Below are positions 54,890 through 64,000 of a stretch of DNA of 64,000 bases, piece after piece. How positions within the stretch are numbered: position 1 is the stretch's first letter; each line of letters begins with the position of its first letter. Source of the DNA: Saccharum officinarum (taxonomy: Eukaryota; Streptophyta; Magnoliopsida; Poales; Poaceae); NCBI GenBank assembly GCA_020631735.1, contig CM036201.1, positions 72,001,253 to 72,065,252 of the forward strand. The letters are read 5' to 3'. The translations under genes and the position numbers were made by a program. The notes under the pieces are model-generated. The model did not search any database, had not been told where the DNA came from, and worked only from the letters and a program-made list of their open reading frames with translations.

Positions 54890-56074
54890 CCTCCTCTTAA
54901 AGCATTTGGACAAGTTCTACAATAAAAAGGAAACTCCATGGGTCAAGCTTATTTGGAATGCCCATTACCCCAATGATCAAGTTCCTCATGCAACAACTGA
55001 TAGAGGCTCCTTTTGGTGGAGGGATATCCTAAAACTTTGTGATTTATTCAGAGGAATTGCTGAATGTAAAATTGGAGATGGATCTAGTGTCCTCTTTTGG
55101 TCTGATCTCTGGAATGACAACATCCTACAAACTAAATACCCAAGACTATTCTCCTTCGCAAAGAATAAGAATATCACAGTTGCACAGTTTGTGTCAGACA
55201 ACTCCCTGGAGACCCAGTTTCATCTCCCTATCTCAGAACAAGCATATCAAGAGTTTCAAAGCCTTCAAGATTATATTCAAACAATTCAAGTTCATCACAA
55301 TACAAAAGATTCTTGGCAGTACATTTGGGGAAACAAGAGTTATTCTTCCTCAAAGTTCTACAATCTCCCTTACAAGAACGTCCAACCTCCTGCTCCATTC
55401 ATCTGGGTTTGGGATTCTAGATGTTCCAATAAGCTCAGGGTCTTCTCCTGGCTTCTTTTAATGGATAGGCTCAACACAAGGAACATCCTAAAAAGAAAAA
55501 AGCACAAGCTAGAAGGAAATAACTACAATTGCATTCTCTGCAGCAACAACTTGGAGGAAACTGCCTTTCACCTCTTCTTCAGCTGTCCTTTTAGCCAAGC
55601 TTGTTGGCAATACCTTGGCATCCATTGAGATTTCTCCATTGACTTCTTTCAGATGGTGATTCAAGCTAAGCAGCAATTTCAGACCCCTTTCTTCATGGAG
55701 ATCTTCATCATTGGAGCTTGGCAAATCTGGAAGCAGAGGAACAATTTCATCTTTGATCGTGGTCGCCCTTCCTTCAGCTCCTGGAAGGAAAGTTTTTTGG
55801 ATGAAGCTAATTTACAGGCTCTTAGACTCTGTGACTCTAAAAGATCGATTTTCTTATCCCTTTTAGCAGTCCTTGCCTAGTGTTGTTGGCTCTCTCCCTT
55901 TCCTGGTTGTGGGGTTGTCGTTTTTCTCTGGTCCACCTCGGACCCCCCTTCTTTCCTTCTGCTCTTGTACAGTTTTTCTCCTTGTTGATACTCGATCAGT
56001 TGTTGGGCTTCTCTTAATTTTAGATAAAACTTTACAATGGGGGCCTCCCCTGCTGTATTTTACGTTAAAAAAAA
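54890..56074 (+). mobile_element. 5'-truncated L1-type LINE, 1185 bp
   Basis: A 13-bp duplication 'attctattggtac' flanks it (54877-54889 and 56075-56087), and the right end is an A run. A frame from 54906 to 55628 encodes the C-terminal zinc-binding (zf-RVT) region of a plant LINE ORF2, with Cys pairs near 'CILCSNN' and 'HLFFSCPFS'. The frame carries on in pieces to about 55880. It ends 370 bases downstream of the kinase stop, in the same direction. Confidence 0.9.
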
Positions 56075-56087
56075 ATTCTATTGGTAC

Positions 56088-57963
56088 TGGCAATAGCACT
56101 TTAGTATGTCTAGCTACTTGGCGCATTTGATTCGGTTAGTTTCTGTGAGCAAGCACACAGATGCAGCATTGACAGAGCACCCGATCACCTTCCTCACAGA
56201 TGAAATCACGTCGTATGAAGTCTCTTAAGTGAGCCAGGTGCTTCAAAACATTGTCATTATTTGTGTGTTTAGGTCACTAGGATCACCTTATCATGCAACT
56301 ATGCAAGGAAATAATAGGATGTCAAATCTCCATAGCTATAACAAACACTAGCAGACAAGATTGACACCTCGGTGATGATTCAGGAAGCCCAACGGCAACA
56401 CTAACCTGGGAGTTCAACCTGGCAATTTCAAGATTCGTCCTTGTATTTCTTGGTTAGTCACCCACCAAAGCAAACGCCTTCTTAGCCTGCAAAGTGCAAA
56501 GTTACATGAAGGTCATCAAAGTAGAAAGCAATTGGGCAGATTGCTTACTGCACAAAGTGACATCAATTACACCTTGGATTGTAGAACGAAAAAAACACAC
56601 CATACCCAGGGTTAGGATCAGTTGATTCATTCACCAACTGGTTTCTCAAATAAAATATCATCACCCTTCTACAGCCATTTCATTTCAGCTTGTCATGATC
56701 GAATGAAAACAGTGTGCTATCCAATGGTCTTAGCTCAGAGTTGGCATTCTCCCAGATGTTTGACAAAATGGCTAACACAGATAATCTCTCTACTTTCATG
56801 TGAAAAAGGATAGAGAATAATCAGTCGACTGGAAAACAAAGAAATTTATGATCAGTGTGACAATCTGCTTCAAATATTCTTAGAGCAACCAATATAAATA
56901 GGTTAAGATTTCACAATCAAATGCAAGTAATACATCTGCTTCACCTACTGCCATTGTACAATCTGGTCATCACCTGCATGACTGATGACTGATGCTTCGC
57001 TTATGTAGTCAGCAATGCTTGGTGAAAAGGTAAAATAATCAACTTGAATAGTTGAATTTCCTGAGGCTTCTATTTAATAAAAACAAATGAAATTCATTAC
57101 TTTTACATACATACAAACACAAAAGGAGCGGTACAAGTCATTACGATTAAAACAAAATCAAGTCACAAGATTTAAAGCTAAGAAGTACTGAAATTAAATA
57201 TGCTCATTAAAAATACAAAATGTGTGGGTTTTCAAATCTAGTGGCCTAATTTGACAAAAGGAACAAAAAATTATGCCATTTTTATTATAAGGGACATACA
57301 TTATCTGTATGCCAGGCATGAAGCATCCATGTATCAGATGTAATTCAATTTGGTCATCTAAAAGGCCTTAAATATCATAAAGTTCAGTTTGCAAATTGCA
57401 ATGCAACATAATCTCACTCACTCCCTCCCTCTTCTTCTCTCTGTCCACCGATTTATCTTCAGATGCCACAATTTCTCATTAAATGTCTTTGCACATGTGA
57501 AGAAGAACAGAGTATCCGCTACAATATACTCTGTAAAAGTGCCTGTGATGATGGAAGCATAATCCTCACCACAGTGATACACTTATCGAGTCGGCTGCTT
57601 GGAAAAACTATATGGTTGGAATAGATAAGATAACTGATCAAACCCTATGAGGATATTCAGCTACAGTTTCAGTCAGCCGTCGCCGCATGAAACCCAAGGC
57701 ATTCTCCTCCGTGTACTTGCTCTCGCAAGATTTGGGGGCATACACCTAAACGGCTAAACTCCCACAAACACTTTTACACAAGTGCTAAGTGAGTAGGTAA
57801 TTTGGAATGCCGTGTCCAATGGCATCCAAATTTGTTGCCAATTAACTGATCCGACGAGTAAAACTCACAGCATGCCTCAGCTAGACCGCTCCGCCGCCAC
57901 TCGCGCGCAAAGGAGACGTCCGGCTCTCCGCCGGCGCGGGGTGCTCGTAGTAGGAGCCGGTTG

Positions 57964-57966
<3 letters not shown>
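56088..57966. other. Intergenic, no gene seen
   Basis: Mostly AT-rich, with short frames and no domain. No convincing exons, transfer RNAs or transposon ends were found. Confidence 0.4.

Positions 57967-58022
<56 letters not shown>
57967..58022 (+). repeat. (CT)28 microsatellite
   Basis: An uninterrupted CT run of 56 bases inside a short GC-rich island (57870-58080). Frames across it give Ser-Leu or Arg-Glu repeats and are artefacts. Confidence 0.98.
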
Positions 58023-58025
<3 letters not shown>

Positions 58026-59150
58026 ATGTTGGAGAGACGCCGGCACCGGGAGCGTTGGCTCGTCGTCGTCGAGGTTGGTGGTAGTACTGTGGTCGGTGAC
58101 TCCATTGGTCTGAAAAGCATTATTTGGGCTGAGCTGGGCCTCTCGTATCTAACGGGCTTTTTTGGGCTTGATCGCTTGATCCACTGGACTATAGTGCTTT
58201 TCTGGTTTAGGCTTCGTTTGGCTGCAGCCAAACAAGCTCTTAGTGGTTTATTACTCTGAAAATGTATTTGCTTTGCTAATAAAAAATTAACAAGTAAGAG
58301 AAAAAAATTGGACAAAATTTTTTACCAAAACTTTAGCAAAGAAAAAAAATCAAAAGATAGACAAAAATTATATGTAATAAAATGTCACGAAGTTCTGGTA
58401 CCAAACTAAAACCTTGGCTTATCCTAATTCTGCCAAACAAGATTTCAGGCCTGGTTGGTGACCATGGCTTGCCACACCTTAGATTTAGATTAGTCATATC
58501 ATAATTTTTTAGGCAGATGTTTGGTTGGTGACCACAACTTACCATGTCCCAAGTTAATCATGACATAGTTTTTTTAGGTCGCTGCTTGGTTCACTGTCAC
58601 AACTAAAGCATGACACACTTTCTTAGTACCCTATCCCACGCGTCATAAATTCATTTTATTGCCAAACCTTTTCACAAGTATGGCTTCGATTTTGCTCGCC
58701 ACACTTTTGCGGCACCCACAATTTGCCTAACATTCGGCATGGCAAACTTTAGCACTAACCAAAAAGGCCTAACCAATGGCCATGGTACCGCACAGACCGA
58801 ACATGTCGTGTTTTGAAGTGCTGCTGTTGCGGTAGTAAGCTATCTGAGGGGTGTTTCCAATGGTCTAGCTTAGAGCTAGCTGAATCAATTTTTTAATAAC
58901 AAAATAGTGTTAAAGACATAAAACTAGCGTGGAGTCAAGAGATAGTCTAGCATGTTTTATGATGCATTTCTATCCTACGGCACAATGTTCAGTTCTACTC
59001 CTGCAATCTCTCTTCTGCATATTTATTAGCTTAGAGCTAGTGTTACTATTGGATCGAGAAGCGTGGTAGCTATAGGAGTAGGCTGCGCTTTAGCTTAGAC
59101 TTCTTCCGTCGCATACTGCCATGAAAATATACAGTTTTAGGGTTTGTTTA
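58023..59150. other. Intergenic, repeat-like
   Basis: Around 58450-58570 'ttggttggtgaccat' and 'ttggttggtgaccac' mark an imperfect tandem repeat. Around 58855-59060 'ccaatggtctagcttagagc' and 'ttattagcttagagctagtg' may be ends of a miniature element. No gene is supported. Confidence 0.35.
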
Positions 59151-59151
59151 G

Positions 59152-59345
59152 ATACATGAGCCAATTACTGGATAGTTAAAAATTAGCTGTAGTGCATCGA
59201 AACAGGAGATGTAATAGAGAGTAGGTGGGCTAATTTTGTAGCTAAGTCTTTTAACTGGCTGCTAGCCAACTACCTAGCAAATTATACCTAATTTTGACTA
59301 GTTTTTAGCTTAACTAGTAACTATTTATGTGCATCAAACAAACTC
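59152..59345. mobile_element. Probable hAT-like miniature element
   Basis: Ends 'gtttgtttagatacatgagc' and 'tatgtgcatcaaacaaac' are imperfect inverse copies, about 190 bp apart. Confidence 0.45.
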
Positions 59346-59514
59346 TTATGAATTTCATATGAATAATATGGGAAATATGGCGTCGCAAATGCAGCGTGAG
59401 AAAAGCATGAAAAATCCATTGCCGAGACCAAAGAGACCCACTGGTCATCATGAACTCATGATCCACTTGCTTGGAGAGTTGTTTTGCCGTGGCTGGAAAG
59501 ACAGGCTGGCAGGT

Positions 59515-59533
59515 GGGGGGGGGGGGGGGGGGG
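59515..59533 (+). repeat. Run of 19 G
   Basis: Nineteen consecutive G residues. The run could form a quadruplex and its exact length is unreliable in most sequencing. Confidence 0.9.
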
Positions 59534-60578
59534 TGTCCCCCGAGCCGAGCCAGGGTGCAGGTGCAGACGCAGTCCGACTCCCTCGTCCCTCCTGCCCGTA
59601 CGGACGCCGAGTATTTTTAGCGAGACAAGATAGGATAGGATAAGAGTAGCCCCTCCTAACTCCAACGCATCATCCATCCACACCAGCCCAGCCCCAGGCC
59701 TGCAAGGCTGCAACGTGCGTCCGTGCAGGTACAGCCTTGGGGACCCTTTCCCGTTTTCCCTCTCTCTCTCATGGGTTCGTGGCCCACACCCTATCCCCGT
59801 CTCCCTCTACTCTCTCTCACCGCTACGTACGTACGGGTAGGAGTATATCTATACGTACACAGTACACAAACAACACAAATACTGTACCTTGCCTAATGAC
59901 ACTTGCTCCATCGCATCGCATATATAGGAAACAAACTTGTTGGAGTACAGCATCGTAGTCATAGGATGCTCCATTGTATCGCATCGCATCCGTCGCCCCA
60001 TCCCGTCGCGTCCCTTGGAAACCTTAAACAGCACTGCCATTGCTATCTTCATAATATAATCATCCTAGTAGCAGCTAAGCTAACCCCTCCATTAAAATTG
60101 AAACGGCGGCTACCGCGACACCTCGCCGCCGCCGGCGGTCTACCGATACGATGAGACCGATGCCACCATCCGGGGAGACGAGACGACGTAGGATCCGGGA
60201 TTAACACCGGGGTCGGTGCCCTGTTCGCTTGTCTTGTCAACCTTACTTTTTCGTTAACGAAAGAACAGTATTTTCTCTAACCAAACCAGCACACAGTATT
60301 TTTCAGCTCTCCTTCCCAGTAAAGGGAACGGACCTTTTCTTCTCTCCTCTTTCCGTCGCTCACACACCTCCTAAAGCCACGGCACAACAAAAAAAAAACT
60401 TTATTAGAAACACAAGTCTGCTTCGTGAACCGTTTACGTGGCAACTCGTGGTTGCTGCAAATATTTGTTGTTTACCTTCGTTATTGTAGAAATGAAGCAA
60501 CCTTCCGTTACAACAAGTCAATCATGGACTGTGCCACTAGACCTACTGCTACTATACCATTGCTCTTCTAGTCTTCTG
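59534..60578. other. Intergenic, no gene seen
   Basis: CT-rich and GC-moderate sequence with overlapping short frames on both strands and no domain. It looks like promoter-type DNA but no gene follows on the plus strand. Confidence 0.35.
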
Positions 60579-60785
60579 CTCCCTCCGTCCCCAAATAAAT
60601 CAATTTCTAGAATACATGTCAGTCAAAGTTTAACTAATTTTATAATACAAAAGAGTAAAAACATATAATGACATAAAATGAGTGCCTTATGAAAATACAT
60701 TCTACGATAAACCTAATGATATTAATTTAATACCATAAATCTTAATATTTTTTTAAAAAAATTCAGTCAAAGTTAAAAAAAAGTT
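60579..60785. mobile_element. Stowaway-like element lacking one terminus
   Basis: Starts 'ctccctccgtccccaaataa' and contains 'gtcagtcaaagtttaact' with an inverse 'attcagtcaaagtt'-type arm. The right-hand GGAGGGAG terminus is missing, replaced by the adjoining hAT-like element. Confidence 0.5.
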
Positions 60786-60787
60786 TC

Positions 60788-60880
60788 ACCTGTTCGCTTA
60801 TGCTGAAATTTGGCTTATGCTAAAATGTTGTGAGAGGAAAATATTGTTCCTTGGCTGAAAAGTAGCTCAAGCGAACGAGC
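60788..60880. mobile_element. Short hAT-like miniature element
   Basis: Ends 'cctgttcgcttatgctg' and 'agctcaagcgaacgag' are imperfect inverse copies. Same family as 30047-30150. Confidence 0.5.
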
Positions 60881-61805
60881 TGATCGCTATTCTTTTTTTT
60901 TTTTGCGAACAGGGGTGATCGCTATTCTAGCCTTCTACCAGGAGGGAGTTTGCTTGTGCCATCACACTTGGGCCGCCTCCTTTTCGAGAGAAAGCTACTG
61001 CTGCCTTGTGAAAAAAGATGCCTTTTCCTCGTGCCGTATGCTTAGATTTGTCGCTGCCTTGTTCAGTTCATGTTATGGTGTCAGCACAGAGCGTTTTCTT
61101 TTCCCTTCCCTCCGAACAACTGGACGGTGGTACTACTAGTAGCACTAAGATGAGATTAGGCAGGCGGCTTAGGAGTTAGGACTCATCACCCACCGTTTTT
61201 GTCTGCTCCCACAACCCAAGTCACCGGCACCAGCATCAGCTGTTGCAGAGACGAGAGCAACAGAGCAGAAGCCACTCATCACCATCATCATCTCCTGAAT
61301 ATTCTTCGTCCCTTTCTCGTTCTTTCTCGGCATCTTGTTCTTTCTCGGCACGCATGATGATTATGATGATTGCACACCCCTAATGACCGATTGAGCGAAA
61401 CGAGTACTCCCAGTATGGATCAGTGGGACTATCACATGCTGCCATTGGTTACTTCAAGTTCTGGGGCACAGTCCTGAAATCCTGATGCTGCTGGAGCTGG
61501 TTTGTTCAGACAGACTGACGGAGCAATGTTCATGAGGCAGACTGACAGAGCAAGTGTTCATGCAACATCAGCATTCGACAGTTTCAGGCCGACACAGTGG
61601 CGAGCACAAGAAATGGAGTCTCTTCTTATACGTATCTTGATTGATGACGATGATTATATATCAGTAACAGTAGCACCAGTGGCAGCATTACAATTAACAG
61701 AACAGCACCTCTTCTCGCACCTAGCACATCAACAGAGGAGAAGAGGGGAGCAGGAAGAGGGAAGAAAGAGAGGCTCTGCTCTAATCTTGGCCGCTTGCTG
61801 GCTTG
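60881..61805. other. Intergenic and 3' flank of the OXS3-like gene
   Basis: No gene is recognised. The last 200-300 bases before 61806 should contain the 3'UTR of the minus-strand gene. Confidence 0.4.
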
Positions 61806-63368
61806 CTACTCGTAGTCGCAGCCCGCGCTGTGGAGATCCATCATGGAGAAGGACCTCGGCGACCTAAACGAGCTGTTCCTCGCCATCTGGCCGCCGGCGG
61901 TGGCGTGCACGCTCAGGCGCGGGGACGGGAACGTGGGCGGCCTCCTGCTCCTGAGCCCGCCTTTCGGCTCCTCGTCCTCGTCCTCGTCGTCCGCGCCCTC
62001 CTCATCGTCCTCCTCCACGACGGCGTGGTCGGGGGCCAGCAGCGGCGGCAGGTATGTGGTGGCCAGCGCGCTGCAGGACGCCCGGCGCCGCGACCACGCC
62101 TGCAGCACCCGGCGGCGCTTATTGAACGGGTTCTCCGGCTTGGCGATCTCCTTGGCGGCCGCCGTCGCCGCCGCCTCCGCCAGGCTCGTGAACGACTTGG
62201 ACTTGCCAGCGTAGAAGTTGGACAGCCCCCGCCTGCGGTTGAAGAGATTAATTGTTAAGGATTATTAATTAGGGCAGAAGAATCAGGAGGGGGAATGCAT
62301 TGCTGGTGGAAGACGATCGATGGTTTTGCTTGCTCAAACCACTTGATTGAATTTTTTTCGCTGGTACGCCAAATCCGTTAGCTTTGTCAGTATGATGAAC
62401 AGGAAACAGCATGCTAAGGGGCTGTTTAGTTGGCAAAATTTTTGGCGAAACGCTACCGTAGCAGTTTCGTTGTTATTTGGTAAATATTATCCAATCATGG
62501 TCTAATTAAGCTTAAAAGATTTGTATCGTCCATTTCGTCTAAACTGTGTAATTAATTTTATTTTTTATCTATATTTAATGCTTCATGCATGTGTTTAAAG
62601 ATTCGATGTGACGGGGAATCTGAAAATTTTGGCAAAATTTTTGACATCTAAACGGTGCCTGTTTGACCAAATGAGCATGGATGGTACTACTGCTGCTACT
62701 AGAACCTAGGATGATAAAAAACACTCCTCTTTTCTGAGCAACTCTTATCATTATTAGCTACTACTCTACTGGGATGGGATCTAAACCACCCGCTTGATGT
62801 TTTCGTTAGAAGAACATTGTTTTGTAGCAAAAAAATCGGATATTTATCCATAAAACATGCTATCTCCAGCAGCGGTCTTGCAGAAGCAATTTCTACTAAT
62901 ACTAGTACTACAGTAATACTAGTAAGTACTCGTAGATCAAGAAGGGGGATTAGCAGCAGAGAAGTAAGCAGCTTACTTGGTGGGCAGAGCATCCTCCAAG
63001 GACTCGAGCGTGGCCAGCCCCATCATGCCGAGCCCCTGCGCCTTGCTCTCCACCTCCTCCTCCTCATCATCCTCCTTGTCGGACGCGGAGTTCTCCCCGA
63101 TGGAGGAGCTGTCGGACGACGCCGCCCCGATCGACGAGGCCTCCGACAGCGCCTCCTCTTCGTCCTCCTCCTCCCTCCTTGCCGCCGCCACCTCATCACC
63201 ATGCTCATGCTCTTCTTCCTCCTCCTCCTCCTCCTCCTCATCTGGGACGGAGAAGAAGCCGTTGGCGTTCCTCATCCTGTCCGCCTCCTCCGGATCCGGC
63301 TTCCCGCTCCCCGACCGCCGGAACCCGCCGTGCGCCGGCGACACCCCCGCCGCCACCGCCGTGGACAT
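61806..63368 (-). CDS. OXIDATIVE STRESS 3 (OXS3)-like protein, two exons (63368-62977, 62232-61806)
   Basis: The spliced protein has about 272 residues. The ATG at 63368 is chosen because the open frame further upstream is GC-rich leader without similarity. The intron 62976-62233 (donor gtaagc, acceptor ccgcag) splits the Lys codon of 'LPTKRGLSNFYAGKSKSFTS', the hallmark block of the OXS3 family. Exon 1 has an acidic Glu run and 'SSSIGENSASDKEDDEEE'. Exon 2 has 'KPENPFNKRRR', a second acidic run, and ends with 'NSSFRSPRSFSMMDL' near the C-terminus, also family-typical. OXS3 proteins are nuclear, chromatin-associated factors that raise tolerance to heavy metal and oxidative stress in plants. 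No enzyme motif is expected or seen. Confidence 0.88.
62417..62660. mobile_element. hAT-like miniature element in the OXS3-like intron
   Basis: Ends 'ggggctgtttagttggcaaa' and 'tctaaacggtgcc' with inner 'aaaatttttg' copies are inverse. The core 'tccaatcatggtctaattaa' is typical for an abundant panicoid MITE. It makes up about a third of the 744-bp intron. Confidence 0.7.
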
Positions 63369-64000
63369 GCCCGCAGCCAACCAACCAACCAACCGATCGA
63401 GCAACAAATCCAACCCGGCAGAGCCTCCGCCGCGGCGTAGCTCGGGCCCCGGCGCCCGGATCGACCGACCGATGGACCGGCCGGCGCGCAGCAGGAGGAG
63501 AGCTGCGGAGCGAGCAGGCAAGAAATCTCGGTGCGCGAGCGAGCTAGAGAGCGTGAGATGGATGGGTGGGTGGGCGGGGAGGGGGAGGAGACGGGCGGGG
63601 AAGGGAAAGCGGGGAGCGGGAGCGGGACAGGATAAGGAGCTGGACCCTGCCCTGCCCCGCCCCGCAGTGGAATTGTATAGTCGGAGAGAGAGAGAGAGAG
63701 AGACGGGGGGAGACGACCGGCGGCGGGCGAGGTGCGGTGCTCCTGGCGTGGGGTGGATGAGGTGGCCGGTCTCTGTCGGTCGCTGCCGCGTGGGCCCTCT
63801 GGCCCGCTCCGTGGGCTCGGCCCAGGGAGTGGAAATAGAAAAACCACCAGCGCAGCACCAGGCGTGTCCAGGCCGGCCTGTATTTTCCCTACGTATAGTA
63901 TGGTGGTGCCTGTGCCACATGCTCGGCGTGGCCCACTCCTGCGGGCACACGACACGTCACGTAGGCATACGATGCACGTACAGCACGACGCAGGTTGTAG
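63369..64000 (-). promoter_or_regulatory. 5'UTR and promoter side of the OXS3-like gene
   Basis: The region is GC-rich, with a GA repeat at 63683-63703 (a CT repeat when read in the gene's direction) and a short run of 'aacc' repeats at 63378-63394. CT-rich leaders are common in grass genes. No clear TATA box was found. Confidence 0.5.

Noticed and set aside
57774..58315. Frames with long Arg-Glu or Ser-Leu repeats
   Set aside because: They are translations of the CT microsatellite.
63023..63241. Arg-rich frames overlapping OXS3-like exon 1
   Set aside because: Alternate-frame reading of the Glu-rich low-complexity coding segment.
63369..63950. Upstream extension of the OXS3-like frame to 63950
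   Set aside because: The extension is GC-rich leader in an open frame without family similarity, and Met at 63368 fits the family N-terminus better.
1..64000. CRISPR arrays, prokaryotic operons, ribosomal RNA genes
   Set aside because: No regularly spaced spacer-repeat units, ribosome-binding-site gene chains or rRNA-like sequence were seen. The window is plant nuclear DNA.

Overview
The window looks like nuclear DNA of a grass, most likely a panicoid such as the sorghum, sugarcane or Miscanthus group. That placement is inference. The sequence shows GT-AG introns, GC-rich first exons in AT-rich surroundings, and many grass-type transposons: Stowaway, Tourist and hAT miniature elements, CACTA elements, a Mutator-like element, L1-type LINEs and a gypsy LTR element. 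There is one 100-base assembly gap (46693-46792). No organellar or bacterial segment was seen.

Layout. 906-1825: a small three-exon gene of unknown function. 4300-33220: three direct-oriented MATH-BTB genes, CUL3 ubiquitin-ligase adaptors, that share a 5'UTR exon plus 5'UTR intron structure. Copy 1 (4917-5921) and copy 3 (32216-33220) are intact. Copy 2 (27790-28788) has one in-frame stop. Its 5'UTR exon carries a 1.27 kb CACTA element six bases before the splice donor, and its 5'UTR intron carries an 8.4 kb LINE. Between copies 1 and 2 lie an 8 kb structure with 0.96 kb inverted arms (7469-15503) and a Mutator-like element (15976-17424).

34074-46600: a Stowaway element, a gypsy gag relic, then a large CACTA element. 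The CACTA holds a broken minus-strand gene and a nested 8 kb gypsy element with gag and protease but no visible reverse transcriptase or integrase. 46977-48160: a hAT element with an 8-bp target duplication.

48420-64000 is more genic: an LBD (LOB-domain) transcription factor on the minus strand, a single-exon G-type lectin receptor kinase (51992-54517), a 5'-truncated LINE just downstream of it, and an OXIDATIVE STRESS 3-like gene on the minus strand (61806-63368) with a miniature element in its intron.

The genes form no operon or pathway. The main theme is a local MATH-BTB cluster expanded by duplication and then eroded by nested insertions. The item least explained by known families is the long inverted repeat at 7469-15503. 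Its arms hold a promoter-like, GC-rich first exon, so two convergent copies of one 5' end flank a 6.1 kb stretch that has good splice acceptors but no recognisable protein.
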